DNA of 64,000 bases from contig JAMWBK010000007.1 in the NCBI GenBank assembly GCA_029953675.1, positions 1,178,001 to 1,242,000 on the forward strand, in the 5' to 3' direction. This document shows positions 46,273 through 57,975 of the stretch, piece after piece. A program made the translations under genes and the position numbers. This DNA comes from Rhodosorus marinus. Lineage: Eukaryota > Rhodophyta > Stylonematophyceae > Stylonematales > Stylonemataceae. The notes beneath the pieces are model-generated. The model worked only from the letters and a program-made list of their open reading frames with translations. It was not told where the DNA came from and made no database searches. Each line of letters opens with the position of its first letter. The stretch's first letter is position 1.

Positions 46273-48045
46273 GACGATTCCTAGCGTAGCAGAAATTTTA
46301 ACACCCTACTGAAAACTAATGTCCAAGAAAGGATTTCTACTCTCCTCGACTAGCCTCTATTTCCTAACAAACCTTCCTACTGCGACCTAGCTTGCGGATA
46401 GGTTAGTCCGGGCACTTCACTCCTTCGGACAAATAGCAATCCCAATCGTCGGTTTCGAGGTCGAAAAGCGAGAGCGGGCGACACCCCGATGTCACAGAGA
46501 TTTTATACTTTTTTATACTTTTTTTTTACTACATCTAAGATTATGGAGCCTAGAATACGCCTTTTATGCACAGATGTGACCATATGACCCCAAAAGTTTC
46601 CTCAGAACATTTAGGATATGTCTTCAACGTATATCTAGAGTTTTTCACAGGAAGCTGGCCCCATTGACAGATGAGCTCAGCTAATGAAGAGGTGAACACG
46701 GTCTGTCCATATAGCCGGGACTATAGTGGCATCCACAGGTAGTGGCGCTTATGAACGCCAAGACAAGTAGAGCATCTAAGGAGCCCTCTCAACAGGGTAG
46801 CAAACTAGATTCTCTAAGGGAAAAATACGCGTTGTAAACGAATCGCGTTGACAGCTTGTTGGGGATTACGGCGCCAGAGCTTACGATTGATTCCTGCCCT
46901 CACCGAGCCCAAGGCCTCTCCTTTGTGCTCAAGACGTTGAGTAACTTCCGCAAGAAATTCTGCTGCCGCCATCTCATGCCGTCCAAATGGCTCCAAAGCA
47001 AAATGGACTAAGATGAAATAAATCTGATCGCCCAGAGGGTCTTGCACAACGGGCTTGCTTTCCAGCTTGAGGTTTATGTGCTAATCTCTGTTCTTTCGAG
47101 CCTTCTCTGATGTCTTCCCGGGTGAGTCTTAGCCGATTTCAGCGCCAAGGAGGCAAGCGACGCGCGCGGGCGCCAGATTCTTCAGCTAGGAAACTCGCAA
47201 TAACCCGATAAGCAACCTGCCCGTGTCACACTGGGTACCACGAAAAATGGTAGGGATGGTTGATCATCCACGTAGCAAACTCGTAGAGGGCCGCCGTGGC
47301 TCGTCGTTCATCGTTTCCGGAAGGCTTGACAACCCTGCATGTCAAGTTTCACAATGGACTTTCACTTTTTTATACGGTTTAAGCGTCTCATACTTTTTTA
47401 TACCTTTAATACTCGTTAGTACTCGTTAGTACTTTCAAAATTCCATACTTTTAAAAAATTTTCCTTAGTGTACGACGATTTTAGATTCCACAAACTTCTC
47501 GGTGTCCCACCATCCTCGCTGTACGACCACTCCCTTAGGCTGTTCTGCTCTCCTCGGCTTTGCCCGAACCGATTTGGAACGTTGTCATTTCACTCAGGTC
47601 TGTGAACGAGACACGAATTGTATAGTCCATGAGTTCACTACAAATGCCGAGTGTACAGCACATCGCAGCCTGCCAGCGTCATTCAATGAGAATAGTGTAG
47701 TTGTGTCACCAAGTTTTTTTCATAAGAAGCAAGTGCTTGCCAGTCAGTGACTAGGCGAACGAAGCTAAAGTGTTTGGGCCGTAGAGTTGAGAGTCGTTCT
47801 GTAGGGAAGCTGAAATTGTATCCTTCGGTCGCTGCTATTGTCAAGGTAAAAGCTTTCTGAAACAGCTTGACGCTACGACCGTGTGCATCTTAAATTCGGA
47901 GTTTGCATTCAATCCCGCCAATGTGGAAGTGGAAGTCGTTCGTATAATTAGTACTTTGCTTTACGGGAGGCCGATGTGCGATGTGTGCCCCGTGCCCAAA
48001 TTAGTGGCTGTCCATAGGCAAAAACTTGGTATTTACATTTGTTCA
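46273..48045. other. intergenic, no gene recognised
   Basis: About 1.8 kb. It contains repeated tttttatactttttt-like runs (about 46500-46530 and 47365-47405) and a 10-bp exact tandem repeat actcgttagt at 47411-47430. Short frames on both strands have no recognisable domain. Confidence 0.5.
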
Positions 48046-50995
48046 TTAGAGTTTGAGATCTGCATTCAGGACCCGCTTTGCCGTGGCAACTGAGAACAGC
48101 TTGATATCCTCGGCCTTCTTTGGCCAATCTCCGCCTACAGTGTCTGCGACAATAGCTATCAGTCTTATCATTCTCGCAGACCTACTGAGATGGTAGGACG
48201 AGATCAAGTCCTCCATACATGCCTCCAGGAGCTCGGGATCTCCTCCCTCAGTCATCCATTGCTTTAAGACCGGAGCTAGCCGTGTCGGAGTTTCATTAGC
48301 GAATATGAGGTGAATTCCATCCTGGCTTTTCGACATCCTCGGTGACGGAGTGCTATGGACCTCGATGGCATCACGCATAACGCTCGGTTCTGCCGCTTGC
48401 GCGAACTGGAATGATTCGAAAGCGAGTGTTGTTCTCAATGAGTAACAGCGGGCTGATGCACGTTTTTCCTTCAAAGCTGTAATGGCTGCTAAGCATACCT
48501 GCAGCATGGATGCCTGTCGGCTTCCTCCTCGAGCGTTTTGCAACGTTGCCTGCGGGGTATTCGTTCTCTGAACTTGTCTCTGATTTTGCCGATGTTCTTC
48601 CAGCACTTCTTGCTGGACGGACTCCGGTAGGGAGCGAAAAACACTTTCGTCCCAACCGCTTGGAAGGCTGGAGCTATCAATTAGCTTTGGTGAAGGAATC
48701 TTTGCAGGTGCTGGGTTTGGCTCTGTCGAGCGTCCCATAGAAACGCTGGACTGCTTCATCCCCTTGTTCAGGAAGCGCGCGATGTTCGACCCGGATGCAT
48801 TGGCAAGGTCGATAAACACAAGATCGTGAACCTGAATTCCGAGCCCGCGGAGTTCTTGCGGTGGTATCTGTTGGAGGATCAGCGGTTCGAATCAGCGACT
48901 ACTCGCGATAAAAATTAGCGCACACCTGCAAATGCGTACCTTAACAGCGTTGAGCAGCTCAATGCTCTTTTCAGTAATAACGTTTGCGTCCGATGTGCGC
49001 TCGGTCTTTGTGGACCGGTTGTAGATGTCGCAGGGACCATGACCGAGCGTTTTGTGAGGCATACTGGCGTTCTTCATCTTCCAGTATACCTTGATAGTGA
49101 TTCGTTGGCCTACCGCTCGCGCCTCTTGGAGTTTTTCACTCACAACCGTGGCAAGATCGCGTACAAAGTCGTGCATCTTTAGCCCCTCATCCTCGTAAAA
49201 GCGGACTCCCCAGCTCGCCTCAGCGCCAAGCGATTTGCGGACCTTCATGGGCTGCACTTGCTTATCGTCTAGTCCGCGGCTCGCTCTATACAACGATCCC
49301 CCATTTTTCTCCCCAACAAGCGCCTGCAGCTGGGAAAGTGAACGCTTTTGAAGATCATCACATCGTTGGACGCCGAGCTCCTGCAATTTCCCGCCAGTGC
49401 TCCATCCTACGCCCGGAAGTTCCCGAACGGGCAGGTCCGCAACATACTGCACGGCCTCCTCGTCGCTGAGGTAGAATTGTCCATTTGGTTTAGCCCTTTT
49501 CGTCGCTAGGCGAGCCAATAGTTTGTTGGCTCCAATCCCTGCAGAAGAAGGACAACCGGTCTCCTCCGCAATCCTCCGTCGGATTGTTAGAGCAATCCTC
49601 TCTGCGGGTGGCATATTCGACAGCTCAGGCATCGCAGCCAAGATGTCTTGGGGAAGGTCTGCATCTGTCACGTCCAGGAAAGCCTCGTCAACGGACACCG
49701 CCTCAACAACCGGAGACAGCTCGTAGAATATACAATATATTTGGAACGTCACCCGCTCGTAATCTTCGAACCGGTAAGTAACAATCTTCAGTTCTGGACA
49801 AAGCTTCACCGCCTCACGGAAGAACATACCAGCCCGAACACCTTTCTCCCGGGCTTCGTAAGAAGCTGAAGAGATCTCTCCACCGTGCTGGTGGCACACA
49901 ACAAGAGGCATTCCAGCCAAAGATGGATCCTTTGCCACGGCAACCGAGACAAAAAAGCAATCCATGTCGATGTGAATTATGGATCTCACCGCGCCGCTTT
50001 CCTTTGTAGCACCTTTCGTGCGCAGAAGATCGCTGGCACTGCAACCTGCCAGAAAAGATCCAGGTGAGGAAGTTCGGCGTGAGATATCGAGCATGGTCAT
50101 CGGTGTTTTCATTAAGATATTGCACAAATCAGACCAGTACTGACTTAGTAGTTTACCTCGATGCTTTGCAATGGCGGCGATTAAGCTTTCGTATCGAGCC
50201 CGGAAGGACCCGATGAAGTGGAGTCTTGAGGCGTTAAAGTAGTCCCTCACAAAGTTCGGGTTTTCGCGGGTAGACTTGTGCAACAGCTTTTCCGCGAATT
50301 TGTCGTAGTCTCTGTCCTCCCCAACGTCTGTTTTGACTCCAGCAACTTCACTAGCCTGTTCGGGGTTTGCTGTTTTCCTCATCGATCTACCGGTGTAGGG
50401 CTCGGTACTACTGCCTCTAATGAGAAGTAAATTGCTAGCTGCTTAGATGTCGTAGAGTTCATTATTCTATTCACAGTCGCTCATCCTGTTGTATTGGTCT
50501 TGCGTACCCTTTGACGAGGTTTAAGCTAGACTGAGTTTCGTCGCGAAGCCCAGGGACAAGGAATTCGCTCTCGGGCAGTCTTTGCTTTTGGCTCAGTGAT
50601 TTAACGATCCAGTCTGGGGTGACGACGTATTGATGAACTTGGTTGCTCATCATCGCCTTCTGGAGCTGAACAATTTTGAACTTTGGAAAGTGTGTCGCGA
50701 CGACATGGGTGACAATTCGTGGATGGAAGTAAGTCTCCAACTTGCCGCCGCCTTTGTAAACCATCCTCCGAAGCTCATCTCGACCAGGGCTTGTAAATCC
50801 ATCCACCCAGACCACCACCCCTTTGAAAAAAAACCCGGGCTCTACTCCCTCCGCCTCGAAATCAGCTTCATGTTGCTCGCGAAGCTTCCTCTCTTTCTCT
50901 TTCATGTACACACCAAAATCTCCTCCATCCCAATCCCATTTTTCGTCCTTCTCCTGCTCTTCTTCGTCATCTTTCTTCCTCTTTCTCACCCACAT
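48046..50995 (-). CDS. REV1: REV1 translesion DNA polymerase, four exons
   Basis: Exons 50995-50508, 50416-50157, 50045-48940 and 48867-48046; introns 91, 111 and 72 bp; 891 residues. The domain order is that of REV1. A basic start with GDFGVYMKEKERKLREQ leads into a BRCT domain (about 55-150: FFKGVVVWVDGF, THVVATHFPKFKI, VVTPDWIVKSL). The REV1-specific NFVRDYFNASRLHFIGSF follows. The Y-family catalytic core has IIHIDMDCFFVSV and SVDEAFLDVT, whose Asp and Glu residues bind metal, followed by helix-hairpin-helix and little-finger parts. IPPQELRGLGIQV is joined only after the last splice. One UBM-type ubiquitin-binding motif (FRSLPESVQQEVLEE) and a C-terminal four-helix domain (LAPVLKQWMTEGGDPEL) complete it. 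REV1 inserts dCMP opposite abasic sites and lesions and recruits other TLS polymerases. Most homologues have two UBMs; I see one. Confidence 0.93.
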
Positions 50996-51713
50996 TTCTC
51001 AACCGCTATCAACATTCAGCCCGTCAGCTTCAAGCAGAAGGCACAGTATCTCGAAAATGTAAGAATCACGCGACTAGGCGAGTGATCCTGCCTTCAAGGA
51101 AACACTGTGCAAACAGGAAGCACTTCCCCAGCTCTCCGGATCAGCAGCACACCTTCAACCGGTTTCCGCTCTACAGATTGGCCTAGACTTCAACGGCTGG
51201 TGACAGAGAAATGGGATGCTGGCGCGGGGATGTTGCAAACGAGGAGAGCCCGGAGGCTGTGCCTCGCCCACGTCCCACTTCTCCTAGGCTGTTTACGACC
51301 TTGAACGTCGTTGAAGACGTTTGGAACTGTTTTTCCAAGAAACGAAGGAGCTAGAAATTCAACGCATAAAACATGGGGTTGGTTTTGCTAAGTTAAGGGA
51401 ATTGGATCGGAAGTGGAGGTTTGTAGTGACTCAGCAAGAGCACTCTATCGGTGTACGGGAGGAGATGCTCGAGAAGAGCTGGTACAAACTGGTAGGTACG
51501 GCATTTCCCGTTGTACCCTAAAGAATATGAGGAATCCACTTCCAGTACCCAATAAGCTTTTTCCGGTATAAGCTTCACGCCTTTGGACTTTTTAAGCTTT
51601 CGTATTTTTATTCAGCGCAGGCAGTTATTCTGATACTGCCCATGTATCTTCGTTGATATATATATACACGAATGGATCGGTCTTCTTCCTTTTGGAGGAC
51701 GGCAGTATACTAT
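50996..51713. other. intergenic, no gene recognised
   Basis: About 0.7 kb between the 5' end of REV1 and the 3' end of the GNAT-like gene. The plus-strand frames at 50630-51085 and 50823-51062 are antisense shadows of REV1 exon 1. A TATATATATA run lies at about 51656-51665. Confidence 0.45.
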
Positions 51714-52766
51714 CTACACTTTCTTCTTCGTGATCGGAGAAAGCATATACTTGAAGCTCGATACTACGTAGTCCACCTTTCCGACTTGGAAAAGCTCATC
51801 ACCAGCAGCCAGGTCGAGTCTTGTGGCCACAAAATCGTTGCACCGCTGATTCTTGTAGAAGCTGACAGGATTTCCATCCTCCTTAATGAACTCCTGAGCG
51901 CCGCCCCCATCCGGTTCGTTTGCCCCATGAATAACAAACGTAGTCTCATCGAAAAACGCATTCTTAGAGCAGCCGAACTCGTTGCGATAATGCTTGAGTA
52001 CGAAACGAGCAATTTCCAGGTGTGTCTCGGTGCATTTCACGTCCTCGTTATAGTTAGGATAGCTGTCAAGGAAGTAATCTGACACAGCTCCGATCCCTGC
52101 GGGACTCCCCCCAATGTTCGTGACGTAGTATGAGAGTTTCCTCAAATTGAACATTGGCAATACGATGCCCTTGCAGAATATTGGGGATTGAATGCGCATT
52201 CCACGATGCGTCTTAGCGATCATCGTGAGCCCGAGGTGCACGACGGGACTCTCGCCATACGGAATATACACCATCGCGTTGAAAGCGATTGGCTTCCCAT
52301 TGTCGAAACCTACGGTTATCACCCGGTTCCTCATCACATCCCGAAGCCCCGTCCTGTCAAACACAGCGTGGCTGGGTATCACTCCCATTGACTGCATTGA
52401 GACATCTCCTAGCCAAGTTTGCAAGTCCTCGAGCCCAGTCTCCGACATCCATCGGCCAGGCTGATCATAAGTCTTGCACACGATTTTCTTCCCTCCCTTG
52501 ACGCGTACTTCTGAGGTCCACACCTTGATCAGGGGCGAGTGAAGCAGGCTGTTTCGCTCAAGGTCCTCCTCCGGTGATAGAAACTGAAAGTTGACTCCAG
52601 CAATCGACGTAATCAGCGACGCAACTCTCAGCGCCAGCCTATACCAACTCGACCCTATTTTCCCATAAGGCAACTGCAGCAGTATCGGAAGTAGCGCAGG
52701 CAGCAAGAGAACCGCAAGCAGAGACGCCAGAGCATAACGCCCAACGTTTTCTAGCAACCTTGCCAT
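51714..52766 (-). CDS. membrane-anchored GNAT-like acyltransferase, family uncertain
   Basis: The frame is open to 52838, but the start at 52766 (MARLLENVGRYALAS) is preferred, giving 350 residues with an N-terminal hydrophobic helix (LASLLAVLLLPALLPILL). The middle part has the look of an N-acetyltransferase fold: a strand with GKPIAFNAMVYI, then VVHLGLTMIAKTHRGMRIQ, where RGMRI resembles the RGxG/A acetyl-CoA loop of motif A, then LSYYVTNIGGSPAGIG and CSKNAFFDETTFVIHGANE. No second membrane helix is apparent, so it is probably a type II or signal-anchored protein. I recognise the fold only loosely and cannot name the substrate. Alternatives are an unrelated conserved membrane protein. The gene is single-exon. 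Confidence 0.6.
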   Translation of the reverse strand: MARLLENVGRYALASLLAVLLLPALLPILLQLPYGKIGSSWYRLALRVASLITSIAGVNFQFLSPEEDLERNSLLHSPLIKVWTSEVRVKGGKKIVCKTYDQPGRWMSETGLEDLQTWLGDVSMQSMGVIPSHAVFDRTGLRDVMRNRVITVGFDNGKPIAFNAMVYIPYGESPVVHLGLTMIAKTHRGMRIQSPIFCKGIVLPMFNLRKLSYYVTNIGGSPAGIGAVSDYFLDSYPNYNEDVKCTETHLEIARFVLKHYRNEFGCSKNAFFDETTFVIHGANEPDGGGAQEFIKEDGNPVSFYKNQRCNDFVATRLDLAAGDELFQVGKVDYVVSSFKYMLSPITKKKV

Positions 52767-55700
52767 CTGCGAACCAAAAAAAAAGAAGAACAACCACGAC
52801 AAACGCGAAAGAGAATTATACAACAATTTGATCTTCACCTCAGTCCAGACATGTCACTTTCAGGAGTCTTTACCCTTCCCTTCCCAACCGCCTCAAGCCT
52901 CAACCCTTCTCCCGCTCGATCGACCGCCTTATACCTGAGCTGCAAACAGATTCGCTTTCATCCCCATCCCTTTACAATCGACTAGCCGCTCACACCAAAA
53001 AATTAGCTCAGGTATTTTTCTCATCTTGCACGGGTAGGTAAAGTATAAGGGTATTAACACCCTAAGTCCGTTCAATGTAACTCTCTGTGCTGATGTGTTT
53101 GCAGAGGGACCAAAACGGAATACTTCCAAGTTTATGGGATCCTCGGGGGGGGGGGGGTGTTGCTCTCTAACGGGCGTCGTGAGCAAAATATTTCGAATTT
53201 ACCATTCGTAGATATTTGTATTTTGATATTTTAATATAACTTCCTGGTTAATGATTGATAAGTTCTAAAAATACATAAATATGAGAGAGATATCTCGCAA
53301 ATTCATGGCTTTTCGGTAACGTATGTTCTGCGCAGAAGTTTCTATTTTGGTTTTAAATTTGATATACGAAGATTCGGTGTTGTTTTTGTTTGGTTCATAT
53401 TTTAATGAGATCAGTCATTATAATTTTCGGATGGGGAGTGAAAAGCAGATTCTGATAGAGTCTGATTGGCTCGGAAGGTTTGCAAAAGTGTCAAAGGACG
53501 GCTTACTTTACCGCAGCAAGAAAATTTCAAAGCTTTTTGCTGATGGGTTTCCAGTTATGGACCTTCGAGGGAGAACAAAGAAACATGAATAGGTGGTTTC
53601 CCCCGTTGTGCCCCAATGATTCGGTCAATCATTCTATTCGGTCTGAATCCTCCTCCGATTCATCACTCTATATATGCGTTTTGTGATTGAGCTGGACCAA
53701 GCATTGGGAAAATGATCGGCGGCCTGTTGTGATATATGTTTTCCCAAAGAAGCTCTTGCGTTTTCGACTCCTCGGCGGTTGAATCTTGCTTATACGATCA
53801 TGCCAAGGTTCCGATAGATCGGGCTTCGACTGGACCCGCTCCAATTTGTTAATGGTGAATAGTTTGTGGGTGTGCACCCACAACCCCGACTTCTTCGACT
53901 CTGTTTTTTTTTGGTTCGACGGAGGCTGAGTCCTCTGCTGGGTGGGAAACCCCGAATTATGGTCATGGTTTGGGCGCGAGGAAAATGTTAATGCGCCAAT
54001 AGCTGGGTGGATGAGCAGTCCTAGGGGAACTGAATGCTATGATTTACATAGCTGGGCTCCGTGAACAAGTGGTCGGCATGCCGATTGTCCGCTTTTTTTT
54101 GTGCTGACCTCCACCGACAAGTAGCAATCTTGTGCATTGGCTCATTTTCTTCCAGCTAAGGACATGAACTACAAGGGCACAGCATAAAAAGAAGGTAAAA
54201 CATGACGACATGCGACGTTGGTGCGACAATAGAGCTATTTCTTGAGCTGCATCGAAATCATAATTGCACCCTGAGTGCTCCCCGAGGACGTGGTGTCATA
54301 GAATTAAGCTCTCTGCGTCAAGCATCCGGTGATCGTAACAGCGAGCGCACACGTTCATGCTTTTATGCAATACGGGGGCTGCTTTGCCCCGCGTCCTTTC
54401 AACGCAGCTGGAACGGAGCCAGAGGATCACAGTTTCCAAAGCTCAGCTTCGGGCGTCAAGCCATTCGATTGACGACATTTTATGCTTCTGGTGCAAGCTC
54501 AATGGACGGAAGAGGTACCTGACTAAAACGTCGAAAAGCAACGAGTGCGAACTTCATGATTTGTAGAATCTTGTTCCTGCAAGAGCGTCGCGTAAACACG
54601 GGTTGGGTTCTCGATTGAAATACTGTCGGAGAGACGCTGATTTCCACCCATGTTCTGGCGATACGCGGTTCGAAGGTAACAGGCTATAGGCTCGGCAGCT
54701 TTGATATGCGACAGAGTTCGAGTTATCCGGAACGCAGGTTCTCGTCTACAAACCGTCATAGAGCAGCCTAAAGTTCCATCTGCAAGGCTACATTCTAGGA
54801 GGATTAAACAGATACATAGGTTTGATCCGAGGTTAAGTCCCAAAATGAGGCACGAGAAAGAGCATCAAGGCGGTCGCGGTAACACTTCCGCTTGGCGCCA
54901 TAGAGAACTCAAAAACATCTCAGATTCAGGGGACAAACAGATGAGCCAGGCCCGACATCAGAGCCCTGACGTGAGCGACTCCCGTGTTCACTGATTCCTT
55001 ACGACGCCGCAGATTGTTCGCTGCAGCGTACCCCGACGGCGGAAAGCAGGCAGGCCGGCACTGCACAACCAACACTCTTCTTCCCCACCCTACCAACGGA
55101 ATCCGGTCGTTCCTCCCCCGAGAAAAGCGAATAAAGCAAGTCCACGCGTCCCTTTCAAGAAGAATATCGTTTAAACTATCACAATATTGTTTAAGTGATA
55201 TTATTGGACAAGTACTGGAATTAATGTATTTTTACGAAATGATGCATCGTATATTTCTCGCAAATGTTTAATCGTCCCCCCCCTCTCCCCCCGGTAGAAA
55301 AATACCTATATTTCTTAAAAAAGTACGTTGCTTAAACTTCCGAAGTGTTTTTGGGGCGAGTAACCTATCCACCAATCATTTATGAATTCGCTTCGTCGGA
55401 GTCCATAGAATCCAGTTTACGCGTCCTTGACTATTGCTCTCCGCTTCCCATTGGTAAAATATCCAACCATCAACGAGTGGCACAGAATTGACGAGGCATT
55501 GTTTTCTTTTTAGACAAAAATATCACGAAGATTCAGAAAATTGTATCCAATTAAATATTAACGCGTGTCCTTCCGGAAAGTATCAGAGGCCATTCGGCCG
55601 TCTCTTTCAGGGTAACAAAATTTCTTTTGCTATATTATAAACTAGGCGGCAACCTAGGAGACTATTGTGGAGGCTGGGCATGCTCCTACCACGACCTACA

Positions 55701-56194
55701 ACGCAGCCCATAGTGGTGCTCGCGGGCAGCGCAGTGTCTCTTAGCCGCAGCTATTTTGTGTATGCTGATCACGTACACCGCCAAACTTTTTTTGGATCGA
55801 GTTGCAAGGTCGAGCTTTTATGAAAGGCCTAGAACTTAGCAAGAAAAACCCGTGAATCTGAGGTTTGGGGGGTAGGTGTTGTATGTAGTGTGTGTCCGCG
55901 GCAATGTGCTACAGATAGTGAGGAGAACAGAGGAAAAAGTAAGGTCCAATCTGGGATTGAGGCCGCGATCGGGGTGAGCTGCTAGTTTGGAGGGAGTGAA
56001 CGTAGGAAGGGGCTGTATGCCGACTTCTGGAGAAGGCTTTTTCGGTTTTGATGGTATTAGTAGGGTTCGCGGGGCAGGCTGGGTTGTTGGTTTATGGTTA
56101 GTGGTTTGGGGTTAGTAATACAGGCATTTTTCTGGTGGACTAGTAGATCGCTTTTCACCGGGATTGTGCGGTGGTAGGGAAAGTTCGGATATTT
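52767..56194. other. long intergenic region, no gene recognised
   Basis: This 3.4-kb stretch lies between the divergent GNAT-like and Myb genes. A 13-base G run lies at 53145-53157. Frames such as 53323-53592 and 54202-54522 on the plus strand and 54523-54843 on the minus strand have no recognisable motif. The last 300 bp before 56195 are G/T-rich and probably form the promoter and leader of the Myb gene. Confidence 0.5.
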
Positions 56195-57121
56195 ATGAAG
56201 AAGGATGCTGCGGGAGGAAGGGGGGTGAGTGGGCCCTCCAAGATAAGCCCGCGGCCGGAGATGAATGGAGAGGTGATGAGAGAGGTAACTGTATCGCCGA
56301 ATACGTTACCAGCCGGCGCCTCACCCAGTTCTAGCCCGCCAAATGGAGTGAAAAAGTCACGGAAGCCCTACACGATAACCAAGAATAGGGAGAACTGGTC
56401 TCAAGACGAGCACGAGAGATTTTTAGAAGCGCTGAGACTGTACGAGAGGGATTGGAAACAGATAGAGAGTCATATTGGAACAAAGAATGTCATCCAGATT
56501 CGAAGCCATGCTCAGAAATACTTTTTGAAAGTGCAGAAGAACAATACCGGCGAGCACGTACCTCCACCACGAAAGAGGCGAAACAATAGGAACGGTTTTA
56601 AAGCGGAGGACAGATCAAGAGCTGGAAATCCCCCGGCCCCGAGAATAGCCATGCAGATGCCCACTCAAGTGATGCCAGCCGGAATGATGGGCATGCAACA
56701 ACCAGTGTATGCGGACGGATATGTTGGCTCGCCGAACCTGTCAATGATGGGGGCAAACGGGGATATGAATCGGAAACCAAGCAACATGAACTTAGGGGGC
56801 CAGAACAAGAACATGAGCGATGGGGTTAAGTCTCACAATACCCAGACACAGAGTGAGTTTTCTCCGGAGCAAAACGCGCAGACTGGAGATCGGGGGAGTG
56901 TTAATACAATGCTTGAGAAGCCGAGGATGAACTTCGCAAGGATATACGAGTTCTTTTCTAGGCTATTTGATCCATCCCAAAGTACCTCCGAGCTCGAGAA
57001 GATTGTTGAGCAGACGTTCAATGTTTTGGACTGCGAGATCATAAAACTGCTGGCTCAGAATCTCGAGATGAACTTGACCGATACCGAATTTAGGAAGATG
57101 CTCCTCGAGACCTATCGATGA
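56195..57121 (+). CDS. SHAQKYF-type Myb transcription factor, REVEILLE8-like
   Basis: Start at the ATG at 56195; 308 residues; single exon. One Myb repeat spans about residues 64-113 (NRENWSQDEHERFLEALRLY, then DWKQIESHIGTKNVIQIRSHAQKYF), the plant and algal single-repeat class that includes CCA1, LHY and REVEILLE proteins. PPPRKRRN follows as a nuclear-localisation signal. The middle is low-complexity, rich in Met, Asn, Gly and Gln. The C terminus (about 250-308) resembles the LCL domain of the RVE8/RVE4/RVE6 subgroup: FFSRLFDPSQST, then LDCEIIKLLAQNLEMNLTDTEF. In Arabidopsis that domain recruits LNK co-activators at evening-element promoters of clock genes. DNA binding is well supported; a clock role is inferred from the subgroup match. 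Confidence 0.9.
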   Translation: MKKDAAGGRGVSGPSKISPRPEMNGEVMREVTVSPNTLPAGASPSSSPPNGVKKSRKPYTITKNRENWSQDEHERFLEALRLYERDWKQIESHIGTKNVIQIRSHAQKYFLKVQKNNTGEHVPPPRKRRNNRNGFKAEDRSRAGNPPAPRIAMQMPTQVMPAGMMGMQQPVYADGYVGSPNLSMMGANGDMNRKPSNMNLGGQNKNMSDGVKSHNTQTQSEFSPEQNAQTGDRGSVNTMLEKPRMNFARIYEFFSRLFDPSQSTSELEKIVEQTFNVLDCEIIKLLAQNLEMNLTDTEFRKMLLETYR

Positions 57122-57975
57122 GCCGGGCAGCTGTCTTCATCAACGGTTGCACCAAAGAGCCAGGATTCGCGTGCGATAGGATGCCGACGTCGTAATCGCT
57201 TTCACCTACATACATGTACGGAATGCTGAAGGTAGTGAGTTGCCCTGAGAGACAGGCGGACGTTCGTGTTCGCCCTCGACACACAAGTCTACATAGACGG
57301 TCTTGTGGTCGGGGGTTGTCCAAGATGGGTACGCTGGCGTCGAGCGTGTGCGGCTGTCCGGAGACCTGCTGCTGAATCCATATGTTTTCTGACTGAGCGT
57401 TCTCTGTCTGGTTATGCTGATCTGAGCGGGAAGACGGTCAAGGCAAGGAGAAAGCTGAGTCTGACCTGCATCGCATCAGATCGTGTTGCTCTTGGCCATT
57501 TGTTCGGCATTTGTTCCTGTGAAGATGTGCCATTCCTCTTACTGTTTTCTGTTCATACTACTATGTCGTTTCTAAATAATAATTATTTCCTGTTCAGAAG
57601 AAGGTCCGCCCCGTCTCAAATCGCGTATTTTATACTTTTAACAGACTATGAAACCTACCCGGGTATGTTCTCATTACTCGCACATTGAACGCACACTACC
57701 GTTCCTCTGTTGAGGACAATCGGTGCAAGCTGCTCGCGTAGGGAAGATTACCACCCACAAAATTCATCAAACCCGCTTTCGAGCTCAGACTGAGGCATTG
57801 AATTTCACCCCAGCAGTCTTGCCGAGCGCATCGGGCCTCTCTAATGCAATTCCAAGGCAAACCCAGACTGGATCACTTCTCCCGGGCGATGGGATTTATT
57901 GGCATTTTTTCAGCGGGTCAGTTTGTCTCTCCGTCGAATTGACTATTGCCTGACTGATGGGTTGAGGTGCTCATC
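57122..57975. other. intergenic / MutY promoter region
   Basis: About 0.85 kb between two plus-strand genes. The frame at 57266-57688 has no domain. No repeat or clear promoter element recognised. Confidence 0.45.

Noticed and set aside
48868-48939. tRNA-like T-loop ggttcgaatc
   Set aside because: It lies in the last REV1 intron on the opposite strand. No matching D-arm, anticodon arm or acceptor stem could be found around it.
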